A stretch of DNA of 64,000 nt from contig NC_067282.1 in assembly GCF_020740795.1 (NCBI RefSeq), positions 133,605,132 to 133,669,131 of the forward strand, in the 5' to 3' direction. This document shows, in pieces, positions 38,501 to 51,986 of the stretch (the first letter of the stretch is position 1; the number at the start of each line of letters is the position of its first letter). Source of the DNA: Apus apus. Taxonomy: Eukaryota; Chordata; Aves; Apodiformes; Apodidae. The position numbers and the translations under genes are program-made. The notes beneath the pieces were generated by a model. It was given only the letters and a program-made list of their open reading frames with translations. It ran no database searches and was not told the DNA's origin.

Positions 38501-41377
38501 TACTTTAAATATTTTTAGAAATCATCCAGCTCTTATTTATGATTACACTAGTCTTTTTTATTTTTGTGAGACTGTCAGATTTTATTCTCTTTAGCCTCAG
38601 CAGTTAATCACCTTTCAAAATCTTTCTTGCATGTTATTTCTATTGGGGAGACTAACAGATAAAGACACGACCTGTTATTAATTACTTTTTAAAATATATA
38701 TAACCCTATTTATTTACAGATAATTTACTTAAAGTGCTGTTTTCTGAAAACCACCTCTCTGTTGCAGTTCTGTTTCTGGCTGTTATATTGGACACACTCA
38801 ACTCCCCCAAAACAAGGATCTGGCTCCCACATCTGTTTTCAGAGTCAGGAGGTCCATTTTTGAGGCTTCAACTCATAACCTACCCCAGTATTGCCTCGCT
38901 GATTTGCAGCTGTCATGGTGGCATGTACTACTTCAAATTTCAATAAACAAAATGGATGAAAGAAGCTGTGATGCCTGCAAGTTCCAGTGAGGTTTGTGGC
39001 TTCCTAAGGATCAAAGACACACTACTTGTCAGAGCTACCCAGCCTCAAGTATAACAATTTATTACTGCCCTAAAATATGAAACACACTGTTGGTACTAAA
39101 CAAAAGACCACAGAGAGTTAAAAGAGGAGAAAAAAGTTAACTGTAGTGGTTTCAAAGCATTCAGTATCTTGCTACCATGGCTAACCATCCCAAAAGCAAG
39201 GTGGACGTGTCACTTGGAAATCAGGATTTTTTTTCCCTCCCTGTGCAGCATTTTGTACTCCAGTTTGTGCACATAGTTCACCTAGTGGGCACCTTAAATG
39301 TCACTCTGCAGCCCTTTCCTTCTCAGGGTTAAAGCCTGCCTTTTCCATCTTGCCCACACTTTCTTCATGAAAGTGCGTTGTCTTTTTTAGACGAGAACAT
39401 CAGTTCTGTAACATTTTTTCCCAACCAAGCTCATTATGCATTTTTTCCATGAGCATCTAACTGCAGCTTTTAAGATCTCATGCTGTGTAATTCATTTGTG
39501 AATAAAGTCTTCCCCTGAAAAGTTGAAATTAAACCAAGCAGCTTACTGCTTATATCAAAGCCAACATAAATACGCCTCCACCGGGGACTGAAGGAAGCAG
39601 CTCTGCAACTCACATCTTGGAGGGAAAGGAGCACCAAGTTGAAACAGAAATATTTAGAAGTGCCAAAAGGGAAAGTAACTCTTCTTTCAAAGAGCAGCTT
39701 TATATTAAGTCAGTAACACTTGCTGCAAAAGAGCTGAAACTTCATATAAAGGCACTATTGTACACGTAAAACATGTTAAATAAGTATGAAGCAAGGAAGG
39801 GAGATGTTAAGACAGATTCACACTGGGGGTTCGTAAGTCATAACTAAGGTTCTGATGCTTTTCTTTATAATTTTTACCGCTTCTTTAGAGATTTTATTAA
39901 GTAAAATTCCTTAATATTTTAGGTGTCTTAGTTTCTGTCTTTTGCCAAGGAGCTTCACACGCATCTCATGAATCTCAAATGAGTCTAGCAGTCGAAGTTT
40001 AACCCAGATTCCCTATGTTAGAAAGTTGAAGTCCTCATTTTATATTTCTAAAGCATCTGTAGATGTAATACCTCCACATCCCTGCTGTGATCACTGATGC
40101 CCTAGTCTGATCCTTCTCCAGTCTCTCCTCAGATCCAATTTATTTCAGCTTGATCTGTTATACTAATCCAGTATTTCATTTTTCATCCTTGCCTGTCTTC
40201 AACACACAAACTGACAGTTTTGAAAGGACTGAAACTTGATCTTTCTCAGCAGCTTCTGAGTTTCTCTCCAGGTCCTCTCTGCCAGTTCCCCCTTATTTAC
40301 TTCAATCTTCAGTGGACATTTACACCTGCAAGTCAGTAACAGTGCTTTTAAAATCTCTTTTCCCCTGACTCTTTTTTCCATGACACCCTCTTGCATGTTA
40401 GGAACTTAAAAGCTTCAACAGCTGCTGAATATTGAATTGCAGGAGATCCTCATGGCTCTCGCTTGGCTTGCAGAATCTCACACACTTCAGAGTTCAGATA
40501 TTGTTTGAGACAAACTTGCTGTTTGAAGACCAATTCAAATGGAGGTATTTTAAGCTACTGTACACTCCTTTCACTAAATGATACCCTGTTGAGAAGGAGG
40601 AATTTGCATTTTGAAAAACTCAAATAAAATCGACCAAGTTCAGCTGCAGACTCTCTCCAGAATCAGATTTCTATCTCCTGACTACACCAGCTTCTTCCAG
40701 TACAGGTTCATTTTGCCATCCTCCCAGCTCAACTAATTATTTTTCCAACCTGATCATGTTGCACATATGCAATCTCAGTTGCATTTTCGTCACCTGTTGA
40801 GTCACTCTCTGTGCCCTCCCTTCCTCCTGCTTTTAATTTTCTATTTTCAGGACTTCTTCCTCCTTTAGGAGAAAAGTAGCATTGTATTTCAACCTTATGT
40901 TGGCTTGCAGTACTCTTAGCCCACTAAACATTTGATTTAGCATCAAGCTGGACACATTTCAGGGCATTAACCACAAACACCAAACCATTAGTGCATATCC
41001 AGACTTTATTCTGCTTTTCAGGAACTCCTGTTACGTAGGTGGTCTATGTTAGATAATGCAAACTTAAAAATACTTTAGTACCTTGACTCTATTGCTCAGG
41101 AGAGAGGTAGAATTTTCTCCCAAAAATTCCCATTACTTATTTTACAGCATAGTACTATGCTTTATTGGGATTTCTTATTATATATTTTTAATCCATTTCC
41201 GTCTTCTTTACTCTCCACGTCACCTTTCTCGTGGCAGGAAAACTGTCATGAATAAGATTAAATAGGCAAACTTTGCTTTAATGCCCATGTTTTTAACTGC
41301 TATTCAGGATTTTTTGTTTTGGTGGGTTTTTTGTTCGTGTTTTTTTGGTAGGGTTTTTTTTTGTTAGAGTGGTTGGG

Positions 41378-41408
<31 letters not shown>

Positions 41409-42399
41409 TTCTCTGAGATCTCATCTTTGAATTAGTATCTTGCAGCAGGAGTGATTTAATCTATGCTATGGTTCTGATCTTGTTTTGGTACAGAAATAAA
41501 TTAATTCTTTATTTCCAAGCTGAGTTTTAGATTTTTTTAAATTAAGTCTTTTATTCTTTTATTCCACACACTTGGAGTTTCACTACTCCATATGAAAACA
41601 AACTTGAAGCACAGGTAAAGAGAAATCTTTCAACTGTAAACTCTATCTTCAGTTCTGCTGATTTGTGTGATCATTACTGCAGTAAACACAGCTTCAGCTG
41701 TGTGGTTTTGTTTTGTGGTGGGATTTTTGGTTTTGTTTTAAAAGCCTCCCCTTAACACAAAATGCAGCTCTCTCTTTTGGTTTAACAATAGCTGATCAGG
41801 ATATCTCTGATTCAGTAATCTTCTGGAGGTCTCCTAATACATCTATGAATGCAAGATTTATCATTCTTGATCTAGCCAGGTACATGTTGGCCACAGATAC
41901 ATCACAGCTTCCTCAAGAATGCAAGAAAAGTTTTGGTTATGAAGACTCCATAATTCACTTTCATTTAGCAATGCATTGATAAGAGTGCATAACAGTGAAA
42001 ACACTATGGTTGTAAAACAAAGAAGACCAGTATAAATAAAATTACATTAATAGATTAACTTTTACTCAAAGATATAAGGCACTGTCATTTGGTCCCCAAC
42101 AACCATGACCTCTAATTTTTGACAGCTAGTTAGAACTGTCTATTTAATATTATGTCAGGAGCTGTTTTGCCTGTATTGCTTTAATATATTTTATGCCAGA
42201 ATTAATGTTACATACATATTTTCTATGTATTTGTATTTTATGAGAAAGCAAAAAACAACTAGACTTATTCCCAAGTCCTGTAACAATTGTCATCCTCCTC
42301 CTTTTCCAGGTTCAGAAAAATCAGCATCAAAACACTGTTAGTCCAAAGACACACAAACTGCCAGTGTCAATACTGATGTATACATAACTCCACTGAGGA
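35541..42399. other. Intergenic DNA, no gene recognised
   Basis: AT-rich sequence with poly-T/pyrimidine tracts (for example 36661-36690) and a T/G-rich tract at 41309-41410. Two overlapping frames at 36802-37092 are only about 80-95 codons long and show no recognisable domain. No RNA gene was seen. Confidence 0.55.
41309..41410. repeat. T/G-rich low-complexity tract
   Basis: The plus strand is mostly GTTTT-type units with T runs, ending in (TTTG)n-like repeats. The reverse complement reads AAAC/AAAACC. Confidence 0.85.
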
Positions 42400-42712
42400 C
42401 TTGTTAGGAATTTTATGTCCACTTTTGGCTCTCCAGCTGAAGACACTGAAAGACATTGAAAAACTGGAGAGGATCCATTGGAGAGACATCAAGATGATTA
42501 GAGGGTTGGAGAGCCTAGTGTATGAAGAAAGGCTGAAGGAACTGGATTTGTTCAGACATCAGAAGAAAAGGCTCAAGGTGGGTGGATCTAGCTAGAGTCT
42601 ATAACACCCAAATAAGATAGCTGGAGAGAAGATGTCCCTGCCCATGCAGGGGGGTTGGAACTAGATGATCTTTAAGGTCCCTTCTAACCTAAAACATTCT
42701 ATGATTCTACCG
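42400..42712 (+). mobile_element. CR1 LINE 3' fragment, plus strand
   Basis: Matches the CR1 3' region: CCAGCTGAAGACACTGAAAG, CTGGAGAGGATCCATTGGAG, a GAAAGGCTGAAGGAACTGG block, then GGGGGGTTGGAACTAGATGA, TTTAAGGTCCCTTCTAACCT and the tail ATTCTATGATTCTA. In the middle it is shorter than a full CR1 3' end, so it carries an internal deletion. The short plus-strand open frame at 42401-42595 is a relic of this repeat and not a gene. Confidence 0.88.
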
Positions 42713-42734
42713 AGATACTCTCTTCTAAAGGACT

Positions 42735-43006
42735 CCTGGTGGCCAGAGAAGAGGCTGTGGGCACAGGTTGCTTTAGGGGAAATTCCTTCTGGATAGACAA
42801 AAAAAATTAGTTCTTCAGACATATGAATGATTATTGCAACAGGCTTCCCAGAAATGTGGCAGGACCATTCTTGCTAGAAATATCCAAGATTCTGCTTGAC
42901 AATACCCTGGATAATCTAAGCTAAGGTGCTGCTTTCAGCAGCAGTTTGGACCAGATGATCTCCAGAGGTACCACCTAAACCAGACTTTCCTGTGAATCAT
43001 TTCCTG
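42735..43006 (+). mobile_element. Second, older CR1 3' fragment, plus strand
   Basis: Directly after the previous CR1 tail lies another CR1-like 3' region: GGGCACAGGTTGC, CAGGCTTCCCAGAAATGTGG, a GAAATATCCAAGATTC block, then GTTTGGACCAGATGATCTCC and AGAGGTACCACCT. It is more diverged than its neighbour, lacks a clear octamer tail and looks like a different CR1 subfamily. Both copies have the same orientation. Confidence 0.78.
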
Positions 43007-46000
43007 GGCTTAGAGCATCCTGTCCAGCAAAGAGCTGCAGTGCATGGGGGTACAGAAGGAGAAGGGGCGAGTTCAGGCAGCAGTGTGTAGTGTTAGGATA
43101 GATTTAGGGCATAGATCAACAAGAAACTGCTTTTCATTAAATATTTATGGCACAGCTTGTCAAATGTTGCTAATGTGAGCAGAGTTTGTCTGGTGCTAAA
43201 GCGTTAGTAAGACATTTCCTCGAAGTTGCCAAGCTTCGTTACAGTCAAAATATTATCGATTGCACTAGTGCTGGCTTACCCATTAACTGCCAAATGTAGT
43301 TCCTTCAGAATGTTTAGCAATGTCTGGCTATTTAGAGCACAGGAAAATATTGCTAAGTCTCTAAAATTAGGTAAGTAACTCAACAGCTGATAGGCCAGCC
43401 ATGTAAAGCAATGGGAGATCAATGCATTTAGTTAACAGAACGTCTTTATGCAGTGTGTGCACAGACACTCGCTGGATAGTATCAAGTTGAGAGGCTTCTT
43501 AAGTGAAATTGAAGTCTAAATCATCCAGTGTCTCCAGGAAGAGGCCTAAATATGTTTCAGATGCAAGAGTAAGAGATTGCATCAGCAGATTTATATATAT
43601 CAGTTTGCTTTTAATTAAACTTTTTGCTTGGCTCTGGAGTCTGCAGCATTTATTGCAGCTAGGGAATTGTGGTTTACTACAGCTCCTGGTTGAGATTAAG
43701 TATGCTATAGAGCCAGGAGAGTGTTTACAGGCCTTCATTATTGATTCATGGGTATTTTCTGCTTGTAGCTGTGAAGTAGAAAATAAAGCTACATGTAGGA
43801 GGTTTGGGGTTTTTTTCCACATATAGAACCTGGATCTAGATTTGCCACCAGAATATGAATGAACATTTTCAAACTTTAGAATAGATCAGTAATTTCTGTT
43901 ACTACTTTATCAGTAGTATGGTCTATATTTGAGTCTGTGGTTGTGTAGGAAACAAGAGGTTTGTTTGCTGTTCAGCATAAAGCAACAGCAAGTGTAAAAG
44001 GCTCACTCCTCCCAGCTACTGTTTAACAGTTAACCAGTACTTGATGGTTGTTTACCATGTACCCTAGCCATGCTAAATAAAACCTCCAGGTTTTGTGCCC
44101 TTAAACTTACAGTAAGTCTTGGTGTATAAGCATACAGTATTATCCCTGTTCTACAGATCAAGACATTACGTGCCTCTTTCTGTGGTGGTGCAGGACTTTG
44201 GCCTTCATTTAAATACACGTAACACAGCTCAGCAAGAAGTGCAATGCAGTTTAAGCTATGACTTTATACTTTCATTCAATTGTAAAATCTGAGTTGTGTC
44301 CCCCACTGGAATGGTTATAATTGAGCACATAAATCAAGTGCAAGGTCTTCCTGACAGGAAGAATAGAATCTGAGGAACATCTTCACAACTCTTGCATAAG
44401 CCGAGTACATTATAAAGGTAGTCAAACACAATACAAAAATTACTAACCCTCACCCTAACAAAGTCTGCTATCAACTTGAAACTGCTTTCAGCTGGAAGTT
44501 TGTCCCTGGCCAAAGTGAGGGACAAATAGGGCAGCTTTTAGATTTATCTTCACCATGATTATCTTCACAACATTCTTTTCAAGACAAGTCACTACTGCAA
44601 AGCATGCATCTCAAAGAGAAAGCCATCTAAATGGAAGCAAGTTTAGTAACATGGGAGCTTCCTGCTGAAACTCCTTCAAGCCAGTGCTCCTACCACAAGA
44701 AAGGCCTTTCCCAACTTTAAAACTTAACTGAAAAAGTCCATTCAAAAAAATTACACTCTCTGCTTCCAAGGATTTATCCTTTACTGAGACAGGAGTGCTA
44801 CATCTGTTGTAGTCATCCACATAACAGCTCTCATCCTACTGCTCATTGAGCTGCCAAGGGCACTCATGGCACAGTCAACAGAAAAGAACTCTGCTGTTTA
44901 ACCATAACAGCTTGGGGAAAACCATCTCCTTTTGATAATTTTGAATTTGCCATTCCCTAGGTCTCTTATTGCATGAGGCAGGACACAGTTGCTCCCTATT
45001 CACCTTTTCCACAGCAACAATAATCAAGGACTAAGCTGAAGACAGCCACTTAGAGGATCTTCTGATGAGGAAAGTCATCACAACAATGTTAAAAAAACCC
45101 AAAGGAGGTAGCGTGCTTACCTTGTGCGAGGTTGTGCCGTATGTCACTAGTGATGTAGCACATTCAAATTATGCAAGAACTGATTTAGATGTTACACTTA
45201 AACACATACTGTAGTGTTAATATTACAAAAAGAGATTGGTTTTGATGTCATAACAGCACATACAGTGAGGAATTAAGCATGAGAAATTCAGTAACCAGCT
45301 GGAAAATAGATAGCTGGGAAACACAAGGATCCCAAGGTTAGTGGGAAGGCATGTATCTGCCCTTCTGGCAAAGTTACATCACACAGTCTTCTTTGGATGT
45401 CATTCTGGAGGAGACTACGGATGTCAGGAGAAGATCCACAGCTGTGACCTTCTAGGGCAAAGCTCCAGGCTTTGAGGCACTACACCTCAAATGTAGAGAA
45501 GTGGCAGTGGTGGTGGGTAAGCGATCAGTGCTACAAACCTTATGCAAATTATTTCCTGTAACCTTTTTATTTGTCTTTAAAGATATTCTGAATTGAAAAG
45601 TAAAGAGGTGCTGCTAACCTTATACACTTGAGTCACCTCTAGACTCAGATAAAAAAAATCTATCTGCAGAAAGCCCCAGGGAAGCAGCTTTCTGCTGACC
45701 ACCAGCTTCTGATGTCTATCTTACATCTCATCAGAGTTCAGACTTCCAAAGAAAAGGTACTTCAGATGTGGACTAGTGGTCAGTAAAATTACCAAAGTGT
45801 AATCCAAGGCATGAACTGTTTTAACTTTCCTTGCTTTAGAAAGCGCTTACAACATGAGCAACATTAAGCATCTGGAGAATTGCAGAGTGTGTTTCTCTGG
45901 AAGCTTAGAGAGCAGCTGAACTATTATTTCAACTGTTGTGTGCCCTTTAAAAAAATAAATAAGAACAAAAAAACAACCTGAAAAACACATGGCATGGGAA

Positions 46001-47029
46001 CCTTGCTGTAGCCCTGGGCTGTAACCAGAGGTGAGACAAATTTCTTTCTTCAGATAGAGAAATAATTACAATAAACTGAGTGAAAGGGAGCAGGCTGGAG
46101 CCTGTCTTATTAATGAAGGGAATGACACCGTAGCTGGAGGGGATTATGGCACTCACCTAGGAGGTCACAAGCTCCTTGTTCCTGGTTTCTGTTTCAAGAC
46201 CAAGGCCTCAGCAGTAAGTGTTGGCTCAGGAGTAATTTGTTGGCTGTAATTACAGCTCTCCTCCCTCTTGCCAGCTGTTTCACTTTGCATCTTGACGAGT
46301 GTTTAATGCAGGCCGTGGTCCCACAGGTGACTCCGTGCAGCTCTGCCCTTGTGCTCAGGTCATCCTGTGCAAGGTCTCACATTATCCCTCTGCAGCACCT
46401 GTGTTTTTTTCTCTGAGCTACAATTTTTGAATAATTGATGAATATTTGTACAGAGCGCTATGAAGCACAATTGCTTACAGACTTTCCTCATCACACCATC
46501 GGATTGATGAAGTCAGGTGTAGCTTTGGTCTACGTCTCTATGAAAGACTATCACCAATTTTCCTCCTGCACCAAAAGCAGAGAAGCTCTGCAGGACATCA
46601 TTAGCCTAGCAAAAGCACAGGTTGGTGCCACAGTAAGAGAAGGCACAAGATAGAAAGCCTGCTCAGATGAATGTGGGTTTCTTATCCTGCCCTGGTGCTA
46701 TGCATCTTGTCTGGCACTCTGTGTCTAAAATTAATTCAATTCACCGACAGTATTTTGGGATTTCCTATGTGTGCTAAATCATAATAAAAGACATCCGCTG
46801 ATGGCCAGGAGTCTGAGCACAGCGGGTTACAGACTCCTCCCCCGCCACTGGGTAAGGCCACCTGAGACAGCCAAAACACACTTGAGATTGAAAAGGTGTG
46901 AGCAGTAAATAAAAGGAAATCCTGGATCACCGTGTAGTGTTCAGCTTCCACACTTTGACCTCCTCTGGTTGTTAAGATCGTATTTCTCTATGTGCTGCCT
47001 GGCTTAAAAGCCCCCATAAATCTGTGGCA

Positions 47030-47440
47030 CGCAGTAGGAATAACAGTGAAGGCACCGTGTAATGCAAGGGGCTATAACTCCATCCCAGGCACTCGGAGGG
47101 AGTTGTAAATCAGGGCAGTGAAGCTTTAGCTGGGATAAGCGGGGGCTGAGGCTGGGAAGGCAGCAGCAGCCTGGCCCCTGCTCGGCCTCCTTCAGGCTAA
47201 GGTGAGGAGCCCACCTGCCTCTGTTCTTCCTTACTGGGGCAGGGGGGAACAGCCTTTCCCTCCCCTGCTGCAGCAGCGGGTCTGGCCCCTGCACTCTTCC
47301 CTGCTAGCAGACAGCTGTGTCCAACCACACACCCTCTGCCAGCAGGAACCCCCGCAGGCTGCCCCAAGCCCTCCTGCACTCCTAGTTGCCCCCCCTCCCT
47401 CAGCCATCAGGCTACGTAAATTAAGGTAGAAACTGTAAGT
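47030..47440. promoter_or_regulatory. GC-rich patch of unknown role
   Basis: About 400 bases with GC well above the flanks, some CpG, C-rich runs and CAGCAGC/CTGCAGCAGC clusters. Short overlapping open frames in both strands are a composition effect. It is much weaker than the island at 15 kb. It may be a distal regulatory element or only a local GC fluctuation. Confidence 0.25.
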
Positions 47441-47505
47441 ATCTAGTAGCACTTCCTCCGTATTTCTGATTATTAAAAGCATAGGCTGCAATTAACCCAG
47501 AGCGC

Positions 47506-47522
47506 GCACACACACACACACA
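47506..47522. repeat. (CA)n dinucleotide repeat
   Basis: About eight CA units following AGCGCG. Confidence 0.85.
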
Positions 47523-50500
47523 GAAAAGAGTTCCTAGCGTTCTCCAGGCTTGGAAAGTGTACAAACACTTCAAATATTTTTTAGGAAAAAGTGCACCTTA
47601 CCACCTTTGGGGGAAGTAACCTGCTGAATGAGATGTACAGCTGCAGGTTTGTGTATCGGCAGGTTGGAGCAAAGCCCAGGCACTGCTCACATCGTGCGCG
47701 TTGAGGTGGTTACCTCCACTTGGCATCATCTGTAAGAACGAAGTCACCACGTGCTTTGGCTCACATACAGCCAAACCACATCTTGTTTTCCAGCTGCAGA
47801 TGCTGAGCACGGTTCAAGTAGCTGTAGGCAATCAGCTGAAGGCAGTTTCCTTTTGTCTTAGCTTTATGTCAGCAATGAACATTTCTTACTGTGTGCTCAC
47901 ATACTTACTCAAACTAATGTAGATTTCCTCCCTCAGAAATTTGGGAATAGCTTGAGCAATGGATATACTAATACATACACTAATAATAATACAATATATT
48001 TTTCTTCTTTGCTCTAGTATTAAAATTCTTCTTGCAAGTGTGGAAAATCTCTGAGGGAGATTTTCCTAATTCTTGTTTCGTCCATACTTTAATAGAATTC
48101 GGGAATGATCACTTCTTTTTTCTGTCAGCTAGTACAATATGAGTGTCTGAATGTACTGTATTTGGAAGGTTTCTTTTTGCTATGGTTAAAACTTCTTAAG
48201 CTTTGGAAAAGCTGCTGAATTGTAAAGGGGAACAAAATGGAACTAATTTGTCCATTTGAATTTCTAAACTCAGACTCCCAGTTTTTATAAGATGGGCAAA
48301 TAAAAGATAAATCATTACATTCTGGTCCAACAATAATTTTATTTTACCCATAGTAAAAAGCCAAAAAGGGGAGAGAAAAAGAAAATAGAACCAGGGTTTT
48401 GGACATACTGAAATTTTAGAGGAAAAAAGTTTGTATATTGTAAATATGTGTACCCTATGCCTAACCTCAGTGGAGGTCACTGGAATGAGCCAGCAAGCCA
48501 AACCTAAATAAAAATATGACCTATGGGATTCCCTATCTGATTTTCAAATAGATGCTGCTGCAACGCCATTCGTCAAAGTCACAGGGTAGCTTCTTAACAG
48601 ATGTACCAGATTCAAGTTAAATCCAGAGAGAAGAGCGTGCCTGTGTCCACATGGGAATAATCTGCTCAGGAAGGACTGTAAAGACCAGGATTAGATTGAA
48701 ACCTCCCAGACCCTGCAGTGCTGCATGCTGTGTTTTAAGATTTTCACCAAAAGTGGATGTTTTAATTACTGAAAGTGAAACGGTTCAAGATACCTGCCTT
48801 GCTGTTTAATGGAAGAAGGATTAAGCTGCCATTTTTCACAAATCAAATCAGCATTTACCTTATCAGGAATTATTTTCAGTTTATCTGTTTATGTTGAGAA
48901 ACATCTAAGAAAGGTACTTTTATTTGTTAGTTCTAAGCACATCAAGTGTTCCTTGCTCTCTTCCAAGTGTTAATCAAAAACATACACTAATATGTAAACT
49001 GCTGCACACTTTCAGCTGATTGAGAGACCTTTTTAAGAAACTAATGCCTTTGTTTGCACTATAAAAGCTCACTTGGACTCCTCAAGGATGGAAATATTAT
49101 TGTTTACATTTGCATATGCAAACTGGACCGAAAATCTCGAGAAAGAGCCTCAGGGCCTGGCTGGAGTACAAACATAAGCCACATCAGGGAACGTAGCTAC
49201 AACTTGGTTGTCTCTTAACCTGCTTACTCACATGGTTTTGATTTGTGTTGGAGACTAGGCATGAACTGTACTCCACAACCAGACAAAAGCATTTATACCA
49301 TCAAATGCTTAGCATGACTGGTAATCATTACTGTTAATTGTAAAACAATTAAAAGTGCCAAAGTGACTTAGGAACACAGATCTATTTGACAATCAATGGG
49401 TATTTTGGCCTAGGTTTTTCTGTGTCTTTGTCTTGCTCTGTTAAGCAGTGCTGGCACTGATTTTTTTTTGTGAGATCTGGGCATCCAAGTCACACAATCT
49501 CAGCTCCTCATAAACATTTTCAAAGTCTCCCATCTCCCATAGTTTTTGTAATGGAAGTTAATTCCTGGATACCTGCATAGATGGCTTTGAGCCACATGGA
49601 CCAAAGCCATGCCAATATAGCTTCAAAATAATTTGTTAATACCTCTGTTATTCAAGCTTGGTGTGGTGCTCTTAGGCCTTGAGGCAAATTTTACTTTTCC
49701 TTGCTCTTAGGGCAAAGTTTTGCTTTTTCCCACTGATTCCACTTCTTGCATCTGCATTGCAGCAACAAAGATGTCTGCATCTCAGATGCTCGCAGCACTC
49801 CCAGTTCTGCAAAGCCCACGGTGCTGGAGGCTTGTCAGCACGAGCCCAGATTTCCTTCCTTGACATTGCATGTCAGTGTTGCTGCAGGCAGGTGTATCTA
49901 TGAGCCCAGAATAAAGAAGGTAGGCTGTGCTCCAGCCCAAACCTGAACACATCTTTGGGTTTAAGCACTGTGGAAAGCAGTTGGAGTTGTCTTTAATCGG
50001 AGCTACAGGCTGTGTTTGAAGGCCCTGCAGCATATCCTGGGTGGTCCTCGTGGAAATCACTCTCTGCCAAGAAGGGGCATGCCCATCTTGATGTCAGTGC
50101 AATTGTACCACAGGCCTGGCTGGGCTGGGGGCTCTAAGAGAAAGGATATGAGCAGACATGCTCCTTAAGCTGATCTTATATGTAGTTAAACAGCCTTTTT
50201 CAGTGTGAGCTTCATCGTCCCCCTGGATGCACCCATGTAAAATCAATGGCATCAGCAGGATTTGCTGGATCCAGCCAGCTAGGTTGTTGCCTTCCTAGAG
50301 CCAACCTCCCTGTGAAGTCTCTGAATATCAAGAGCAAATTGTTTGGATTTTTTTCTAGTAAAGTTTTGTGAAGTTGGTACCTTTCTTTCGGCTTCAAAAA
50401 ACCTTCCAAACATTACTAGCAAGGGGGGCACAATTTGATGCATCCTGTTACTGACTGTACAAGCCTTAGGTGGGCTTCAGCTCGTGCACTTCCTTTTAAG

Positions 50501-51953
50501 TGTATCAATTAATGTAGTAATTCAGACCAAGGGAGAGAGCTGAGAACAGGGCAGAAGCCCAGCAGAGCAAACATGTCTCATGCAGAGAGGGACTTGAAAT
50601 ACAAACACTTCTTCGTGTCTGTAACTCCTGTAAGCACTCTGGCATCACTCAGCTCCACCTGCACTGATGCAGCATGTCGAGAACCTGCTTACCACGCTCC
50701 TGCCACTCAAAAGCACTTGGTGGACTCACGGCTAGACTGTGCCTCACATCTCCCTGCCTGCTGGAAAAGTGCATTCAGTGGGGATGCAGCATCTTTTTCC
50801 CTGGATGATCTTTTATTGGTATTCCTGTTTGTGGGTTTGTTTTTTTTTCCTAAGCATATGTAGTTTAACCTCATAGTCCTGGTCAGATTCCAGTTTGTGT
50901 AACTACCACCCTGCTTTTACCAGTCCCTTTTGCAGTTTTAATCCAAATCTGTACCCTCCCTCCCTTCTCATCTTCAACTTGCTGTTGCATTTCAAGACTG
51001 AAATTATGTCATCAGTAATCCTGACAACTGTTACTCCCATAACAGAACGCCTTCATATTGTGAGAACTGCATAGTGCTAGTTACTAAAACCCCTCCAAGA
51101 TCAACCAGGTTTTAGCTATGCCATCTCTAGGTAACTGCTGTGCACAATCACATTCATGGTAATCAGCAATATGCTCAGACCTCCAAGTCTCTGAATGGTG
51201 CATGCTGTTTTACCACAGATGATTTCCACTAACATTTTATTTTGTTCTCATTTAGTATTCAGCTCCCAGTATGAGCACAATCCTGGGACCCATCCTGATT
51301 GGGAAATCTCTCCAAGCACAAAGGAAGGAAGGCATTTTTTCTTCCCTGAGGAGCACCAGCTCTCTCTGCAATGCTCTTGTTCAACAACATGTGGTGTCAT
51401 GTTGAATCTGCACCAGCACAGACTGGCATGCCAGCTATGGTCTTTCTGCATTTTTGGATTCTCTCCCAGTATAAATCCCCCTTTGTAACTTGCCCTTTCA
51501 GTGGGGTGCCCAGGAACTACTTCTGTGTTCAAGGTCTTTGCTTTCTCAAGAACAGCCCCAGCAGCAGGCATTTTGTGCTACTTATGCACAGACACAATGC
51601 CAGATTTTCACAAGTGGGGATAGTAGCACAGCCAGGTTATCCAGATTGTCTGAAACATTTACCTTTGCTGTAGAGTTTTGCCAAATGGAGTAAAAATTTT
51701 CATGCTGGGCATCTGGGTTTAGAGAATATGGATGTTTGCTCACATTAAAAAAAACAACAAAACCAACAAAACCATAAAAGCCTTGAACAGGATCACAGAA
51801 GAAAAGGTATAATGCTCCATGCATCCATGCAGCAGACACCTAAAATTTAGCAACAGTGGCTGTAATGTCAAGGATCTGCTTGATGTCTTTCTCATACCTT
51901 TTCTCGAAACACCATGTACCTTCTCCAGGGTACAGAAGAGAAACTAACAACTG

Positions 51954-51986
51954 AAATCCTGCACTCACATAAAATCCTGCACTCAC
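51954..51986 (+). repeat. Two-copy tandem 15-mer
   Basis: AAATCCTGCACTCAC occurs at 51954-51968 and again at 51972-51986, an 18-base period. A small local duplication with no known role. Confidence 0.85.

Noticed and set aside
42401..42595. Short plus-strand open frame (64 codons)
   Set aside because: It lies wholly within a CR1 3' fragment and is repeat sequence.
43499..43826. Open frames of about 107 codons on both strands over the same bases
   Set aside because: Antisense open frames of this length occur by chance; neither peptide looks like a known domain.
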